Below are positions 39,277-47,879 of a stretch of 64,000 nt of DNA, one piece after another. Under the pieces are notes generated by a model, which ran no database searches, was not told where the DNA came from, and saw only the letters and a program-made list of their open reading frames with translations. This stretch comes from Domibacillus sp. PGB-M46 (GTDB lineage: Bacteria; Bacillota; Bacilli; Bacillales; Domibacillaceae): positions 186,001-250,000 of the forward strand of contig NZ_JAKGCR010000005.1 in assembly GCF_022668875.1 (NCBI RefSeq). Reading direction: 5' to 3'. Within the stretch, counting starts at the first letter, position 1. Each line of letters opens with the position of its first letter. Both the position numbers and the translations under genes were made by a program.

Positions 39277-39564
39277 ATGGAACATGGTGAAAAGCAAATC
39301 ACGGTAATTGACGAAAACGGTAATGAACAGCTTTGTGAAGTTTTATTTACTTTCCACAACGATGAATTTGACAAGTCCTACGTACTTTACTTCCCAGTAG
39401 GCGCAGAAGAAGACGATAACGAGGAAATTGAAATTCATGCTTCTTCTTTTACGCCGGGTGACGAAGGAGAAGACGGAGAACTTCAGCCGATCGAGTCGGA
39501 TGAAGAGTGGAACATGATCGAAGAAATGCTTAACACATTTCTTGATGATGAAGAACAAGAATAA
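39277..39564 (+). CDS. DUF1292 protein (YrzB)
   Basis: This 95-aa acidic protein matches B. subtilis Yrz[27 protein letters not shown] at the start (given in parts: EHGEKQI and [11 protein letters not shown]), [10 protein letters not shown] in the middle and [13 protein letters not shown] at the end. ATG 39277 follows GAGGTGACC. It completes the ireB-ruvX-yrzB operon before a terminator. Its function is unknown. Confidence 0.9.
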   Translation: MEHGEKQITVIDENGNEQLCEVLFTFHNDEFDKSYVLYFPVGAEEDDNEEIEIHASSFTPGDEGEDGELQPIESDEEWNMIEEMLNTFLDDEEQE

Positions 39565-39571
39565 TCAGCAG

Positions 39572-39609
39572 GAACAGGCGCTAAAATAAGCGCCTGTTCT
39601 TTTTCTTTT
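39572..39609 (+). terminator. Terminator after yrzB
   Basis: AACAGGCGCT (39573-39582) pairs with AGCGCCTGTT (39589-39598), followed by CTTTTTCTTTT. Confidence 0.92.
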
Positions 39610-39662
39610 GGGCATCATTCTTGTATACTATAAAAAGAAAATGGTGTCGAAAGGAGATTTTT

Positions 39663-40760
39663 ATGTCGAATGATATTTTTCTGCCGCCTTCGGGGCGTAA
39701 AAGGCGGTTGAAAAGAGCAGTTTTAATCGTGTTTTTTTTACTACTTCTGCTGGCAGCAGCGCTTGCGGCGGGAGCTTATTACGTCTGGAAAAGCGCATCA
39801 GACCCTGCGGATGCAGGAAATGATAAACAAGTGAATGTATCCATTCCGCTTGGTTCAAGCCTGTCTTCCATTTCACAAACGCTTGAAGACAAAGGCATTG
39901 TAAAAAATGCAATCCTGTTTAAATATTACGTAAAGTATAAAGGCGAAGGTGATTTTCAGGCGGGAGAATATGTGTTGTCTCCTTCCATGACCCCTGACGC
40001 CATTATGGCTTCCTTAAAAGAAGGGAAAGTACTGGGGGACGGCAGCTTAGCCATTCCGGAAGGCTATCAGCTGGCTCAGATTGCGGAGCTGATCGCTGTT
40101 CAAACGAACCGGGAAGCAGAAGACGTGCTGGCTGTGCTGAACAGCGAAGCATTTATTCAAAAAATGATGACAAACCACCCTGCACTTGTCACAAACGCAG
40201 TGATGAATGAAAATATTCGCTATCCGCTCGAAGGCTATTTGTATCCGGCGACCTATGATATAGAAAATCCGGAAAAGCCGGTTGAGAAGATCGCAGAAGA
40301 AATGATTGCCAAAATGGATGAAGTCGTACAAGGCTATTCCGCTCAAATTAAAGCATCCGGCATGAGCGTTCACGAATTTTTAACATTTGCTTCACTCGTC
40401 GAGGAGGAAGCAACCGGTAAAACGGACCGCAGGAAAATTGCCAGCGTCTTCTATAATCGAATGAAAGCAAACATGCCGCTGCAAACAGATCCGACAGTGC
40501 TGTACGCGAAAGGAGAGCATAAAGATCGAGTTCTATACGAAGACCTCGAGGTGGATTCTCCATATAATACGTACAAAGTCAAAGGCTTAACGCCAGGACC
40601 GATCGGCAACAGCGGCATTGATTCGATGGAAGCTGTGCTGTCACCTGAGCAAACAGATTTCCTTTACTTCCTTGCTTCACCGGCAGGAGATGTTTACTAC
40701 TCAAAAACACTCGAGGAACACAATAAATTAAAAGCAAAATATATCACAAACGCCGAGTGA
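39663..40760 (+). CDS. mltG: Endolytic transglycosylase MltG
   Basis: MltG (365 aa, YceG family, YrrL) cleaves nascent peptidoglycan at the membrane and sets strand length. A basic cytoplasmic start (GRKRRLKRA) leads into one membrane helix (about residues 19-42) and a LysM-like region. The YceG catalytic domain has the active-site glutamate in FASLVEEEATGK (near 255), followed by RKIASVFYNRM and MPLQTDPTVLYA. AAAGGAG lies 8 bases before ATG 39663. Confidence 0.95.
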   Translation: MSNDIFLPPSGRKRRLKRAVLIVFFLLLLLAAALAAGAYYVWKSASDPADAGNDKQVNVSIPLGSSLSSISQTLEDKGIVKNAILFKYYVKYKGEGDFQAGEYVLSPSMTPDAIMASLKEGKVLGDGSLAIPEGYQLAQIAELIAVQTNREAEDVLAVLNSEAFIQKMMTNHPALVTNAVMNENIRYPLEGYLYPATYDIENPEKPVEKIAEEMIAKMDEVVQGYSAQIKASGMSVHEFLTFASLVEEEATGKTDRRKIASVFYNRMKANMPLQTDPTVLYAKGEHKDRVLYEDLEVDSPYNTYKVKGLTPGPIGNSGIDSMEAVLSPEQTDFLYFLASPAGDVYYSKTLEEHNKLKAKYITNAE

Positions 40761-40823
40761 AAAAGCACACATAGATTTTCCGCGCTTTCTATGATAAAAT
40801 AGTTCGGGCGCAAAAAGACACGG

Positions 40824-40853
40824 GAAAGCTTTCATAGCTTTCTCTTTTTCTTA
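40824..40853 (+). terminator. Hairpin terminator between mltG and trmR
   Basis: GAAAGCT (40824-40830) pairs with AGCTTTC (40836-40842), followed by TCTTTTTCTT. It lies 63 bases after mltG and just downstream of -10-like TAAAAT (40795-40800), so it may act on either mltG or a trmR leader. Confidence 0.8.
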
Positions 40854-40873
40854 GAAAAGAGGGTATTATTACC

Positions 40874-41521
40874 ATGAACGACAATATACATGGCTACATT
40901 GAGTCATTGCTTCAGCCGCGTACGGGTTTGCTCGCAGAGATGGAGCAATATGCGGCCGAGCACCGCGTTCCGATTATGGAACCGGTCGGCATGGACACAC
41001 TGCTGGCTGTCATGAAGCTACAAAAGCCTGGGCGTCTGCTTGAGATTGGCACGGCGATCGGGTATTCGGCTCTTCGGATGGCAGAGGCGGTTCCGGGGCT
41101 GCACATTACAACGCTTGAGCGTGACGAGGAACGATTTAACAAAGCTACTCAATACATCAGCCAGTCAGGCGGGCAAAACCGGATCCGAATCCTGTTAGGC
41201 GATGCGCTTGAACTAGCGGAACAGGCAGCGGAAGACGGACCGTTTGACGCCATCTTTATTGATGCGGCAAAAGGACAATATCGCCGCTTTTTTGAATTAT
41301 ACGAACCGATGTTAAAGCCGGGCGGCGTTATTTATTCAGACAATGTGTTGTTTAAAGGGTACGCTGCTGGAACAGATGCACCGTCGAAACGTCTTGAGAA
41401 GATGGCACAAAAAATTATGGATTACAATCAATGGCTGATGGCGCATCCCGGCTATGATACATCTATTATCCCAGCCGGTGATGGCATTGCCATCAGCACA
41501 AAACGGAGTGAAGAAAAATGA
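40874..41521 (+). CDS. trmR: tRNA 5-hydroxyuridine methyltransferase TrmR
   Basis: This 215-aa SAM-dependent O-methyltransferase matches B. subtilis YrrM/TrmR, which methylates 5-hydroxyuridine-34 to 5-methoxyuridine. SAM motif I is LLEIGTAIGYSALRMA (about residues 54-69). FDAIFIDAAKGQY near 130 and GGVIYSDNVLFKG near 153 are the catechol-O-methyltransferase-like metal site region. Its stop overlaps trhP1, which with trhP2 makes the hydroxylated substrate, so pathway and operon agree. Confidence 0.92.
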   Translation: MNDNIHGYIESLLQPRTGLLAEMEQYAAEHRVPIMEPVGMDTLLAVMKLQKPGRLLEIGTAIGYSALRMAEAVPGLHITTLERDEERFNKATQYISQSGGQNRIRILLGDALELAEQAAEDGPFDAIFIDAAKGQYRRFFELYEPMLKPGGVIYSDNVLFKGYAAGTDAPSKRLEKMAQKIMDYNQWLMAHPGYDTSIIPAGDGIAISTKRSEEK

Positions 41522-42447
41522 AAAAACCAGAATTGCTTGTGACACCGGGCAGTGTTGATGAACTGATCAAACAAATAGAAGCGGGTGCTGACGCTTTTCT
41601 TATTGGAGAGCAGCGGTATGGTCTGCGCCTTGCGGGTGAGTTTACCCGTGAGGAGGTAAAGGAAGCCATTCGCATTGCGCATGAGCATGGCAAAAAAGTA
41701 TATGTGGCAGTTAATGCCCTTTTTCATAACAATATCGCGAACGAACTTGATGAATACGTAACGTTTGTTGAACAAGCAGGTGCTGATGCTATCGTATTCG
41801 GTGATCCGGCTGTTATTATGGCCGTTCGGGAAACAGGCGCGGCTATTCCAATGCATTGGAATCCGGAAACAACGGCGACCAATTACTACACAGCAAACTA
41901 CTGGGGCAAACGCGGGGCTGTTCGTGCCGTACTTGCCCGGGAACTCAGCATGGATGCGGTTATTGAAACGAAAGAACAGGCGAATGTTCAAATTGAAGTG
42001 CAGGTTCATGGGATGACATGCATGTTCCAGTCAAAGCGTCCGCTTCTAGGCCATTATTTTGAATACATGGGGAAAAATATGGAAATAGAAAACCGGCAGG
42101 GTGCGAAAAACATGCTGCTTCACGATCCAGAACGCAGCAACAAATACCCTATTTATGAAGATGCAAATGGCACTCATATTATGAGCCCGAACGATATGTG
42201 CATTATTGATGAACTGCAGGAACTTGTGGAAGCAGGTATCGATTCATTTAAAATTGACGGTGTGCTGCAAACAGAAGAATATCGTCTTGAAACAACGAAA
42301 TTGTATCGGAAAGCGATTGACCTTTGCGTAGATCAGCCGGATCAATATGAAGATGAAAAAGAGGACTTGCTTGAAGCTGCGGAAGCACTTCAGCCCGAGC
42401 ACCGTCCACTTGATTCAGGCTTTTTCTTTAAAGAAACGGTTTATTAA
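41518..42447 (+). CDS. trhP1: U32-family tRNA hydroxylation protein TrhP1
   Basis: This 309-aa peptidase-U32-family protein matches B. subtilis YrrN. With YrrO it supports prephenate-dependent formation of 5-hydroxyuridine-34 in tRNA. Core motifs are ELLVTPGSVDELIKQIEAGADAF at the start (pieces ELLVTPGS and AGADAFLIGE), VHGMTCMFQSKRPLL near 160 and MSPNDMCIIDELQELVEAGIDSFKIDG (pieces MSPNDMC and GIDSFKIDG). It is co-transcribed with trmR and trhP2. Confidence 0.92.
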   Translation: MKKPELLVTPGSVDELIKQIEAGADAFLIGEQRYGLRLAGEFTREEVKEAIRIAHEHGKKVYVAVNALFHNNIANELDEYVTFVEQAGADAIVFGDPAVIMAVRETGAAIPMHWNPETTATNYYTANYWGKRGAVRAVLARELSMDAVIETKEQANVQIEVQVHGMTCMFQSKRPLLGHYFEYMGKNMEIENRQGAKNMLLHDPERSNKYPIYEDANGTHIMSPNDMCIIDELQELVEAGIDSFKIDGVLQTEEYRLETTKLYRKAIDLCVDQPDQYEDEKEDLLEAAEALQPEHRPLDSGFFFKETVY

Positions 42448-42464
42448 TAAAGGAGGAAACGGAA

Positions 42465-43736
42465 ATGAACGGATTGATAAACGATGCGATCTCCGAGATC
42501 GTCGATGGCAAACGGGTCATTGTGAAAAAGCCGGAGCTTTTGGCGCCGGCCGGAACACTTGAAAAGCTGAAAATCGCCGTCCGTTACGGAGCGGATGCGG
42601 TATATATTGGCGGTCAGGAGTATGGCCTCCGCTCAAATGCCGGCAACTTTACATTTGAAGAAATGAAAGAAGGCGTTGAGTTTGCTAAAGCTTACGGTGC
42701 AAAAGTGTATGTAACGACCAACATTTTTGCACATAATGAAAACATCGACGGCCTGGAAGACTACTTGCGTGGAGTGGGTGAAGCTGGTGTTACGGGTATT
42801 ATCGTAGCGGATCCGCTTATTATTGAAACATGCCGCCGTGTAGCGCCGAATGTGGAAGTTCACTTGAGCACACAGCAGTCTCTTTCAAACTGGCGTGCAG
42901 TGAAATACTGGAAAGATGAAGGCCTTGACCGTGTTGTTCTTGCCCGTGAAACAACCGGGGAAGAAATGCGCTTAATGAAAGAAAAAGTCGATATTGAAAT
43001 TGAAACGTTTATTCACGGAGCGATGTGTATTGCTTATTCAGGCCGCTGTGTACTGAGTAACCATATGACTGCGCGTGACTCCAACCGTGGCGGCTGCTGT
43101 CAATCATGCCGCTGGGATTATAACCTGGTAGAGATGGAAGACGGTGTTGAAACAGCAATCACGCAGGAAGGCGATTCGCCGTTTGCGATGAGTCCAAAAG
43201 ATTTGCGTCTGCTGCAGTCTATTCCGGGACTGATTGAACTGGGCATTGACAGCTTAAAAATTGAAGGCCGCATGAAATCGATTCACTATGTAGCAACGGT
43301 AGTCGGTGTATATCGGAAAGTAATTGACGCATACTGTGCAGACCCTGAAAATTTCACCATCAAAGATGAGTGGCTTGAAGAACTGGAGAAGTGTGCTAAC
43401 CGGCCGGCAGCACCAGCATTCTTTGCAGGAACACCAGGAGCTGACGAACAGCTTTTCGGCGTTCATGGCAAAAAAGCGTCCCACGATTTTACAGGTCTTG
43501 TTGTAGATTACGATGAAGAAACACAAATCGTTACACTGCAGCAGCGTAATTTCTTCCGTCCAGGCGATACAGTGGAGTTTTTCGGGCCAAAGATGGAAAC
43601 CTTCCAGCAAGTAATCGGCACGGTTGTGGATGAAGACGGAAATGAACTGGATGCAGCGCGCCACCCGCTTCAAATTGTCCGTTTCAAAGTAGACCGTCCT
43701 GTTTCAAAAGATGATATGATGCGGAAAGGGCTGTGA
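42465..43736 (+). CDS. trhP2: U32-family tRNA hydroxylation protein TrhP2
   Basis: This 423-aa protein matches B. subtilis YrrO. Landmarks are [21 protein letters not shown] and [11 protein letters not shown] at the N-terminus, the U32 signature [18 protein letters not shown] near 170, and a cysteine cluster, [12 protein letters not shown], that may bind a metal centre. A C-terminal beta-barrel follows (about residues 335-420). AAAGGAGGA precedes ATG 42465. The udk frame overlaps or closely follows its stop. Confidence 0.93.
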   Translation: MNGLINDAISEIVDGKRVIVKKPELLAPAGTLEKLKIAVRYGADAVYIGGQEYGLRSNAGNFTFEEMKEGVEFAKAYGAKVYVTTNIFAHNENIDGLEDYLRGVGEAGVTGIIVADPLIIETCRRVAPNVEVHLSTQQSLSNWRAVKYWKDEGLDRVVLARETTGEEMRLMKEKVDIEIETFIHGAMCIAYSGRCVLSNHMTARDSNRGGCCQSCRWDYNLVEMEDGVETAITQEGDSPFAMSPKDLRLLQSIPGLIELGIDSLKIEGRMKSIHYVATVVGVYRKVIDAYCADPENFTIKDEWLEELEKCANRPAAPAFFAGTPGADEQLFGVHGKKASHDFTGLVVDYDEETQIVTLQQRNFFRPGDTVEFFGPKMETFQQVIGTVVDEDGNELDAARHPLQIVRFKVDRPVSKDDMMRKGL

Positions 43737-43741
43737 CATTG

Positions 43742-44377
43742 ATGAGTAAAAAGCCGATTGTCATCGGCGTCGCGGGCGGATCAGGCTCTGGTAAAACCAG
43801 CGTTGCCCGTGCGATACATGATTATTTTCAAGATGGCTCGATTATGATGATCGAGCAGGATTACTATTATAAAGACCAATCACATCTAACGTTTGAAGAG
43901 CGTTTACAAACAAATTACGACCATCCGCTTGCATTTGATAATGACCTGCTGATTGAACAGGTAAATGAGCTGATCAATGGCCGGCCTGTTCAAAAGCCGG
44001 TCTATGATTATGCACAGCATACGCGCTCTGAAGAAACAATTCCACTCGAGCCGAATGACGTGATTATTTTAGAAGGCATTCTAGTACTTGAGGATGAGCG
44101 CCTGCGTGATTTAATGGACATAAAACTGTTTGTAGACACGGACGCAGATTTGCGGTTTATCCGCCGTCTGACACGCGATATAAAAGAGCGGGGTCGTTCG
44201 CTGGATTCCGTGATCGAACAGTATACAGAAGTTGTGCGGCCGATGCACAACCAGTTTATCGAGCCAACGAAGCGATATGCGGATGTGATTATCCCAATCG
44301 GCGGAGAAAACAAGGTAGCCATTGATTTATTAATTGCAAAAATACAAACAATTCTTGAACAAAAAGACATTTTATAG
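43742..44377 (+). CDS. udk: Uridine kinase
   Basis: Udk (211 aa) phosphorylates uridine and cytidine. The P-loop is [12 protein letters not shown] (about residues 9-20), with [19 protein letters not shown] and [13 protein letters not shown] all typical. ATG 43742 matches the length of the B. subtilis enzyme; in-frame GTG 43733 and TTG 43739 are alternatives, and the TTG has better spacing to GGAAAGGG. It is the last gene of the trmR operon. Confidence 0.96.
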   Translation: MSKKPIVIGVAGGSGSGKTSVARAIHDYFQDGSIMMIEQDYYYKDQSHLTFEERLQTNYDHPLAFDNDLLIEQVNELINGRPVQKPVYDYAQHTRSEETIPLEPNDVIILEGILVLEDERLRDLMDIKLFVDTDADLRFIRRLTRDIKERGRSLDSVIEQYTEVVRPMHNQFIEPTKRYADVIIPIGGENKVAIDLLIAKIQTILEQKDIL

Positions 44378-44413
44378 TATGTTTTTAGAAAACAGGCATA
44401 CAATGGGAAAAAC

Positions 44414-44444
44414 GCGCGCCTTCTCTAAAGCAGAAGGGGCGCGC
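44414..44444 (+). other. GC-rich hairpin between udk and greA
   Basis: GCGCGCCTTCT (44414-44424) pairs with AGAAGG and GCGCGC (44432-44444) with a two-G bulge. The nearest T-run begins about 14 bases later (44459), so it is not a standard terminator. It may mark the udk 3' end or act in the greA leader. Confidence 0.6.
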
Positions 44445-44491
44445 TCATATTTAAGTGCTTTTTTTGGTGAACATTAAAGGAGTGGAAGAAG

Positions 44492-44968
44492 TTGTCGAAC
44501 GAAAAAGTATACCCGATGACACGAGAAGGTAAAGAAAAACTGGAACAAGAGCTTGAACATTTAAAAACAGTTAAGCGTAAAGAGGTAGTGGAGCGCATTA
44601 AAATTGCCCGCAGCTTCGGCGACCTGTCAGAGAACTCTGAGTATGACTCAGCAAAAGAAGAGCAGGCGTTTGTAGAAGGCCGGATCGGCACAATTGAGAC
44701 GATGATCCGCAATGCAAGAATTATTGAAGACAGTGAAATGAATGCAGACGAAGTATCGCTTGGCAGAACGGTTACATTCATTGAACTTCCTGATGGCGAA
44801 GAAGAAAGCTATACAATTGTTGGAAGCGCGGAAGCGGATCCATTTGAAGGGAAAATTTCAAATGACTCTCCTATTGCCAAAAGCATGATCGGCAAACGCG
44901 TGGGCGACAAAGTGATTGTTCAAACACCGGCTGGTGAAATGAACGTAAAAATCGTTTCCATTGATTAA
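44492..44968 (+). CDS. greA: Transcription elongation factor GreA
   Basis: GreA (158 aa) rescues backtracked RNA polymerase. The N-terminal coiled coil has the GreA signature [20 protein letters not shown], with acidic tip residues. The C-terminal FKBP-like domain has [19 protein letters not shown]. The start is TTG 44492 with AAAGGAGTGG 7 bases upstream; no ATG fits. A terminator follows. Confidence 0.97.
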   Translation: MSNEKVYPMTREGKEKLEQELEHLKTVKRKEVVERIKIARSFGDLSENSEYDSAKEEQAFVEGRIGTIETMIRNARIIEDSEMNADEVSLGRTVTFIELPDGEEESYTIVGSAEADPFEGKISNDSPIAKSMIGKRVGDKVIVQTPAGEMNVKIVSID

Positions 44969-44971
44969 CAT

Positions 44972-45011
44972 AAAAAAGCGCAAAAGGCGCAGGCCTTTTG
45001 CGCTTTTTTGT
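44972..45011 (+). terminator. Terminator after greA
   Basis: AAAAAAGCGCAAAAGG pairs with CCTTTTGCGCTTTTTT around a short loop, a long perfect stem with a T-run. Confidence 0.95.
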
Positions 45012-45075
45012 GTAAAAACATTTATCCGTTAAACGAGACATGTTAAAATGAAAGCGGAATGAGGAGGAGAAGCAA

Positions 45076-45750
45076 ATGGAACAATCGTCGCGTGCTGAGC
45101 GCAAAACGAAGCGGAGAAAAACAAACCGCATTTTAAATACAGCCATTGCGGTTGTGGTACTGCTTATTGTAATCGTTGGATTTACCATCTTTGCCGGTGG
45201 AAATGACGAAGAAACAGCAGCGCCAGAAAAAGCGCAGGAAACAAAGCAGGAACAAACCACTGCCGTATCTGATGAAGAAACAGAAAAAGAACAGGCCGCT
45301 GAAACGACAGAGGAACCGGCTGAAACAGACGAGCAGACTGAAGAAGAGAAAGCAGCAGAAAAGACGGAAGAGCAAACTGAAGACAAAACAGAAGATAAAG
45401 AAGAAGTAGTGGTTTCAGAAGGCACAGAACCGAATGTGGAACAAGATATCGTCAATCCAAACTGGGAAGGAGTAGGTACGACTCAATCAGGAGAACATAC
45501 CTCTTCATTCGAAACGGGCTCAACTGACTGGCAGGAAAAGGAACAAGCCTTATCTTATGCAACAGGAATTCCACAAGAAAACATGACCGTTTGGTATATT
45601 AGCGGAAATGGGCCTCAAGCAGCGATCGGAACTGTTTCTCCCAAGTCAAACCAGGATGAAGCGTACCGCGTGTACATTGAATGGGTAGACGGCGAGGGAT
45701 GGAAGCCGACAAAAGTACAAAAGCTTGAAGAAAATGATAAAGGCCGCTAA
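45076..45750 (+). CDS. YrrS-like DUF1510 membrane protein
   Basis: This 224-aa protein has a basic cytoplasmic start ([10 protein letters not shown]) and one membrane helix (about residues 17-38). A long Glu/Thr/Gln-rich low-complexity linker follows (about residues 45-120), then an extracytoplasmic DUF1510 domain ([19 protein letters not shown] onward). It matches B. subtilis YrrS by type and position beside greA. In B. subtilis yrrS is next to the penicillin-binding-protein gene pbpI, which is not here. Function unknown. Confidence 0.88.
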   Translation: MEQSSRAERKTKRRKTNRILNTAIAVVVLLIVIVGFTIFAGGNDEETAAPEKAQETKQEQTTAVSDEETEKEQAAETTEEPAETDEQTEEEKAAEKTEEQTEDKTEDKEEVVVSEGTEPNVEQDIVNPNWEGVGTTQSGEHTSSFETGSTDWQEKEQALSYATGIPQENMTVWYISGNGPQAAIGTVSPKSNQDEAYRVYIEWVDGEGWKPTKVQKLEENDKGR

Positions 45751-45777
45751 AAACCCGCTTTGCCGGCGGGTTTTTTT
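45751..45777 (+). terminator. Terminator after yrrS
   Basis: AAACCCGC pairs with GCGGGTTT around TTTGCCG, followed by seven T. Confidence 0.92.
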
Positions 45778-45803
45778 GCGGAATTAAAAAAGGAGTGCAG
45801 CAA

Positions 45804-46508
45804 ATGAAAGCAGCGATTATTGGTGCAATGGAAGAAGAAGTAACCATTTTACGTGGTGAAATGAAAAACAAGGAAGTAAAAGTCATTGGCGGCAGCGAGT
45901 TTACAATCGGCGAGCTGCGCGGTGTTGAAACGGTTTTGCTACGCTCGGGGATCGGTAAAGTAAATGCGGCGATGACAACAGCTGTTTTAATTCATGAATT
46001 CAAGCCGGATGTGTTAATTAACACAGGTTCTGCCGGCGGATTGTCTCCGGACCTGCAGGTAGGAGACGTAATCATTTCAACTGAAGTCCGCCACCATGAT
46101 GTAGACGTAACAGCTTTTGGCTATGAATACGGACAGGTGCCGCAGCTCCCGGCCGCTTTTACAGCCGATGAGAAACTGGTTGATATCGCGTTTCAAGCAT
46201 CCGAAGGAGATACTGAGCTGAAAACGGTAAAAGGACTGATTGCGACAGGGGATTCATTTATGAATGATCCAGCAAGTGTACAAGCGATTGCCGATATCTT
46301 CCCTGGCCTTCAGGCAGTTGAAATGGAAGCGGCCGCCATTGCACAGGTGGCTCACCAGTTTAGTGTGCCGTTTGTAGTCATCCGGGCACTTTCTGATATT
46401 GCAGGAAAAGAATCGAATATTTCGTTTGAACAATTTTTGCCGAAGGCCGGGCTTCACTCCGCTAACCTTGTGATGAAAATAGTTGAGCAGCTTCAAGAGG
46501 AGAAATAA
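45804..46508 (+). CDS. mtnN: 5'-methylthioadenosine/S-adenosylhomocysteine nucleosidase
   Basis: MtnN (234 aa) removes adenine from methylthioadenosine and S-adenosylhomocysteine. It begins [13 protein letters not shown], has INTGSAGGL near 76, GDSFMNDP near 152 and the catalytic [12 protein letters not shown] and ALSDIAG (Asp near 198). ATG 45804 has AAAGGAG 8 bases upstream; GTG 45795 overlaps that site. Confidence 0.96.
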   Translation: MKAAIIGAMEEEVTILRGEMKNKEVKVIGGSEFTIGELRGVETVLLRSGIGKVNAAMTTAVLIHEFKPDVLINTGSAGGLSPDLQVGDVIISTEVRHHDVDVTAFGYEYGQVPQLPAAFTADEKLVDIAFQASEGDTELKTVKGLIATGDSFMNDPASVQAIADIFPGLQAVEMEAAAIAQVAHQFSVPFVVIRALSDIAGKESNISFEQFLPKAGLHSANLVMKIVEQLQEEK

Positions 46509-46584
46509 TCCAATACAAAAAGCATCTTTTATGATAAAGTATTCGTAAGAAACAAGGCGGATGAAAAGGGAGAGATGTCACAAA

Positions 46585-46656
46585 ATGATTATGATGATTA
46601 TGGGGCTTCTTTTAGCTACAGTGACAGGCGTAATGATCTCTGTTTCAATCGATTGA
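46585..46656 (+). CDS. Predicted 23-aa membrane peptide
   Basis: The frame [16 protein letters not shown] followed by MISVSID would be a single hydrophobic segment. AAAAGGGAGAG lies about 10 bases upstream. A -10-like TATGAT (46530-46535) and a good terminator (46671-46703) bracket it, so it has the shape of a small independent transcript. The last 12 bases overlap the 3' end of sigK on the other strand. I do not recognise it. A 48-aa frame from ATG 46575 in another phase is an alternative but has worse spacing and a less protein-like composition. Confidence 0.5.
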   Translation: MIMMIMGLLLATVTGVMISVSID

Positions 46657-47403
46657 GGAAAAGTGATTTGAAGGGTGCTCCAGATCTTTTGGAGCCCTTT
46701 TTTGTTTTGCTTGAAGCCGCTTAAATTCCTGCATCATTTTAGCAAGGGCTCTTTTTTCAATTCGGGAAACGTAACTTCTAGAAATGTTCATTTTGGCCGC
46801 AATTTCACGCTGCGTTTTATCTTGATCATTCGTTAAGCCATAGCGGGCAGCGATTACGGACAATTCTCGTTCATCAAGAACAGAGAGGCACTTTTTCATT
46901 TGTTCGATATCCATTTGAAGGGAGAGGCGGCCTGCGACGTCTTCGTCTTCCGTTTTAAGTAAATCAAGAAGACTGATTTCATTTCCTTCTTTGTCGCGGC
47001 CGACTGGATCGTAAAGTGATACGTCCTTCTTCGTTTTCTTTAAGGAGCGGAAGTGCATCAGAATCTCATTTTCTATACATCTTGCCGCATAAGTGGCAAG
47101 CTTAGTTCCTTTTTTCCCGGAGTAGCTTTCGATGCCTTTGATCAGGCCGATGGTCCCAATAGAAATTAAGTCTTCTGTATCGTGATGGGTTTTCTCGAAT
47201 TTTTTCACAATATGGGCTACTAAACGGAGATTATGCTCGATCAGCTTGGCACGGGCATTGCGGTCTCCCTGTTCATGAAGCGCCAGGTACTTTCGTTCTT
47301 CTTCCGCACTCAGCGGCTGAGGAAACGCATTATGCTTTACATAAGAGACGAAAAAAACCGCTTCCTTCAACAAAAAAGAGAGAGCGGCTGCTAGTTCAAT
47401 CAT
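46645..47403 (-). CDS. sigK: RNA polymerase sporulation sigma factor SigK
   Basis: Pro-sigma-K (252 aa) drives late mother-cell genes. The 20-residue hydrophobic pro-sequence precedes Tyr21 (FFVS then [12 protein letters not shown]), the site SpoIVFB cuts in B. subtilis. Region 2 has [13 protein letters not shown] and [17 protein letters not shown]. Region 4 has [23 protein letters not shown]. The gene is whole, with no skin-type interruption. The C-terminal tail is about ten residues longer than in B. subtilis and is encoded across a hairpin that acts as a terminator on the other strand. AAAGGAGGG precedes ATG 47403. Confidence 0.97.
   Translation of the reverse strand: MIELAAALSFLLKEAVFFVSYVKHNAFPQPLSAEEERKYLALHEQGDRNARAKLIEHNLRLVAHIVKKFEKTHHDTEDLISIGTIGLIKGIESYSGKKGTKLATYAARCIENEILMHFRSLKKTKKDVSLYDPVGRDKEGNEISLLDLLKTEDEDVAGRLSLQMDIEQMKKCLSVLDERELSVIAARYGLTNDQDKTQREIAAKMNISRSYVSRIEKRALAKMMQEFKRLQAKQKRAPKDLEHPSNHFSSID
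46671..46703 (+). terminator. Terminator of the small ORF, inside the sigK 3' end
   Basis: GCTCC (46677-46681) pairs with GGAGC (46691-46695), extended by AAGGG with CCTTT across one bulged T. Six T follow on the plus strand (46698-46703). Confidence 0.8.
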
Positions 47404-47447
47404 GATGATCCCTCCTTTATAGGCATCATATTCGGAGGGGGAGACGG

Positions 47448-47591
47448 CTATTCCTTTTTGGCTCTTTTTTGCGACTGAATTTCCCGCCGCTTCATTTCTT
47501 TTTCTATCAGAGCTAGAAAGTCATCATTTAATTTTAGTTTTGCCGCTTTTTTATAAGAAGAAAGAAGTAAGTGATCGGATAATGAGTGCAT
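47448..47591 (-). CDS. sda: Sporulation histidine kinase inhibitor Sda
   Basis: This 47-aa protein matches Sda, the checkpoint protein that binds KinA and blocks sporulation when replication initiation or DNA integrity is disturbed. The helical hairpin pattern [19 protein letters not shown] then [12 protein letters not shown] lines up with B. subtilis Sda (LSDELL, ESYFKA, DFIELIENEIKRR). A 7-residue basic tail follows. TTGGAGATGA lies about 8 bases before ATG 47591. It sits beside yqeG as in B. subtilis. DnaA boxes and a LexA-like palindrome lie upstream. Confidence 0.92.
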   Translation of the reverse strand: MHSLSDHLLLSSYKKAAKLKLNDDFLALIEKEMKRREIQSQKRAKKE

Positions 47592-47631
47592 AGTCTGTCA
47601 TCTCCAATGTCATTGATTAATTATTTTTTTC

Positions 47632-47668
47632 AGTTTAACAAAAAAAACCATTAAGAACAATTGTTCTT
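47632..47668 (-). promoter_or_regulatory. sda promoter overlapped by a LexA-like palindrome
   Basis: On the minus strand TTGTTC (47660-47655), a 17-bp spacer and TAAACT (47637-47632) form a SigA promoter 40 bases before sda. The -35 lies inside the perfect 16-bp palindrome AAGAACAATTGTTCTT (47653-47668). The palindrome contains GAAC-N4-GTTC, the core of the Bacillus LexA box, although three other consensus positions differ. A third half-site, TTGTTCTTAA, is at 47803-47812. Confidence 0.65.
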
Positions 47669-47767
47669 TTTTCCACAGGATATAGTGGATAAGTGAGGAT
47701 AACAAATAGAATAACTAGATTAAACCCTTGAAACAGCTGTGTTAATTTGTGAATAAGGTTATCCACA
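47669..47767. promoter_or_regulatory. DnaA-box cluster upstream of sda
   Basis: Against the consensus TTATNCACA there are two perfect boxes facing apart, TGTGAATAA (47748-47756, minus) and TTATCCACA (47759-47767, plus), two bases apart. Two one-mismatch boxes are TTTTCCACA (47669-47677, plus) and AGTGGATAA (47684-47692, minus). B. subtilis sda is controlled by DnaA, so this is probably the conserved control array. Confidence 0.85.
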
Positions 47768-47817
47768 GAGTAGGATAATGAGAAATATGTCGAAAAGTTT
47801 TTGTTCTTAATATTACT

Positions 47818-47846
47818 TTGTCACATATGGAAAAATCGGCTATGAT
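47818..47846 (+). promoter_or_regulatory. yqeG operon promoter
   Basis: TTGTCA (47818-47823), a 17-bp spacer and TATGAT (47841-47846), about 34 bases before the yqeG start. Confidence 0.82.
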
Positions 47847-47879
47847 AGGAGAAGCAAACGAATAGTAGAGGTGTACATT

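Noticed and set aside
45140-45420. Low-complexity Glu/Thr/Gln-rich stretch considered as a repeat element
   Set aside because: It is in frame inside the YrrS-like protein and is the usual extracytoplasmic linker of that family.
46575-46721. A 48-codon frame from ATG 46575
   Set aside because: Its ATG touches the Shine-Dalgarno, its composition is unlike a folded or membrane peptide, and it reads through the terminator at 46671-46703.
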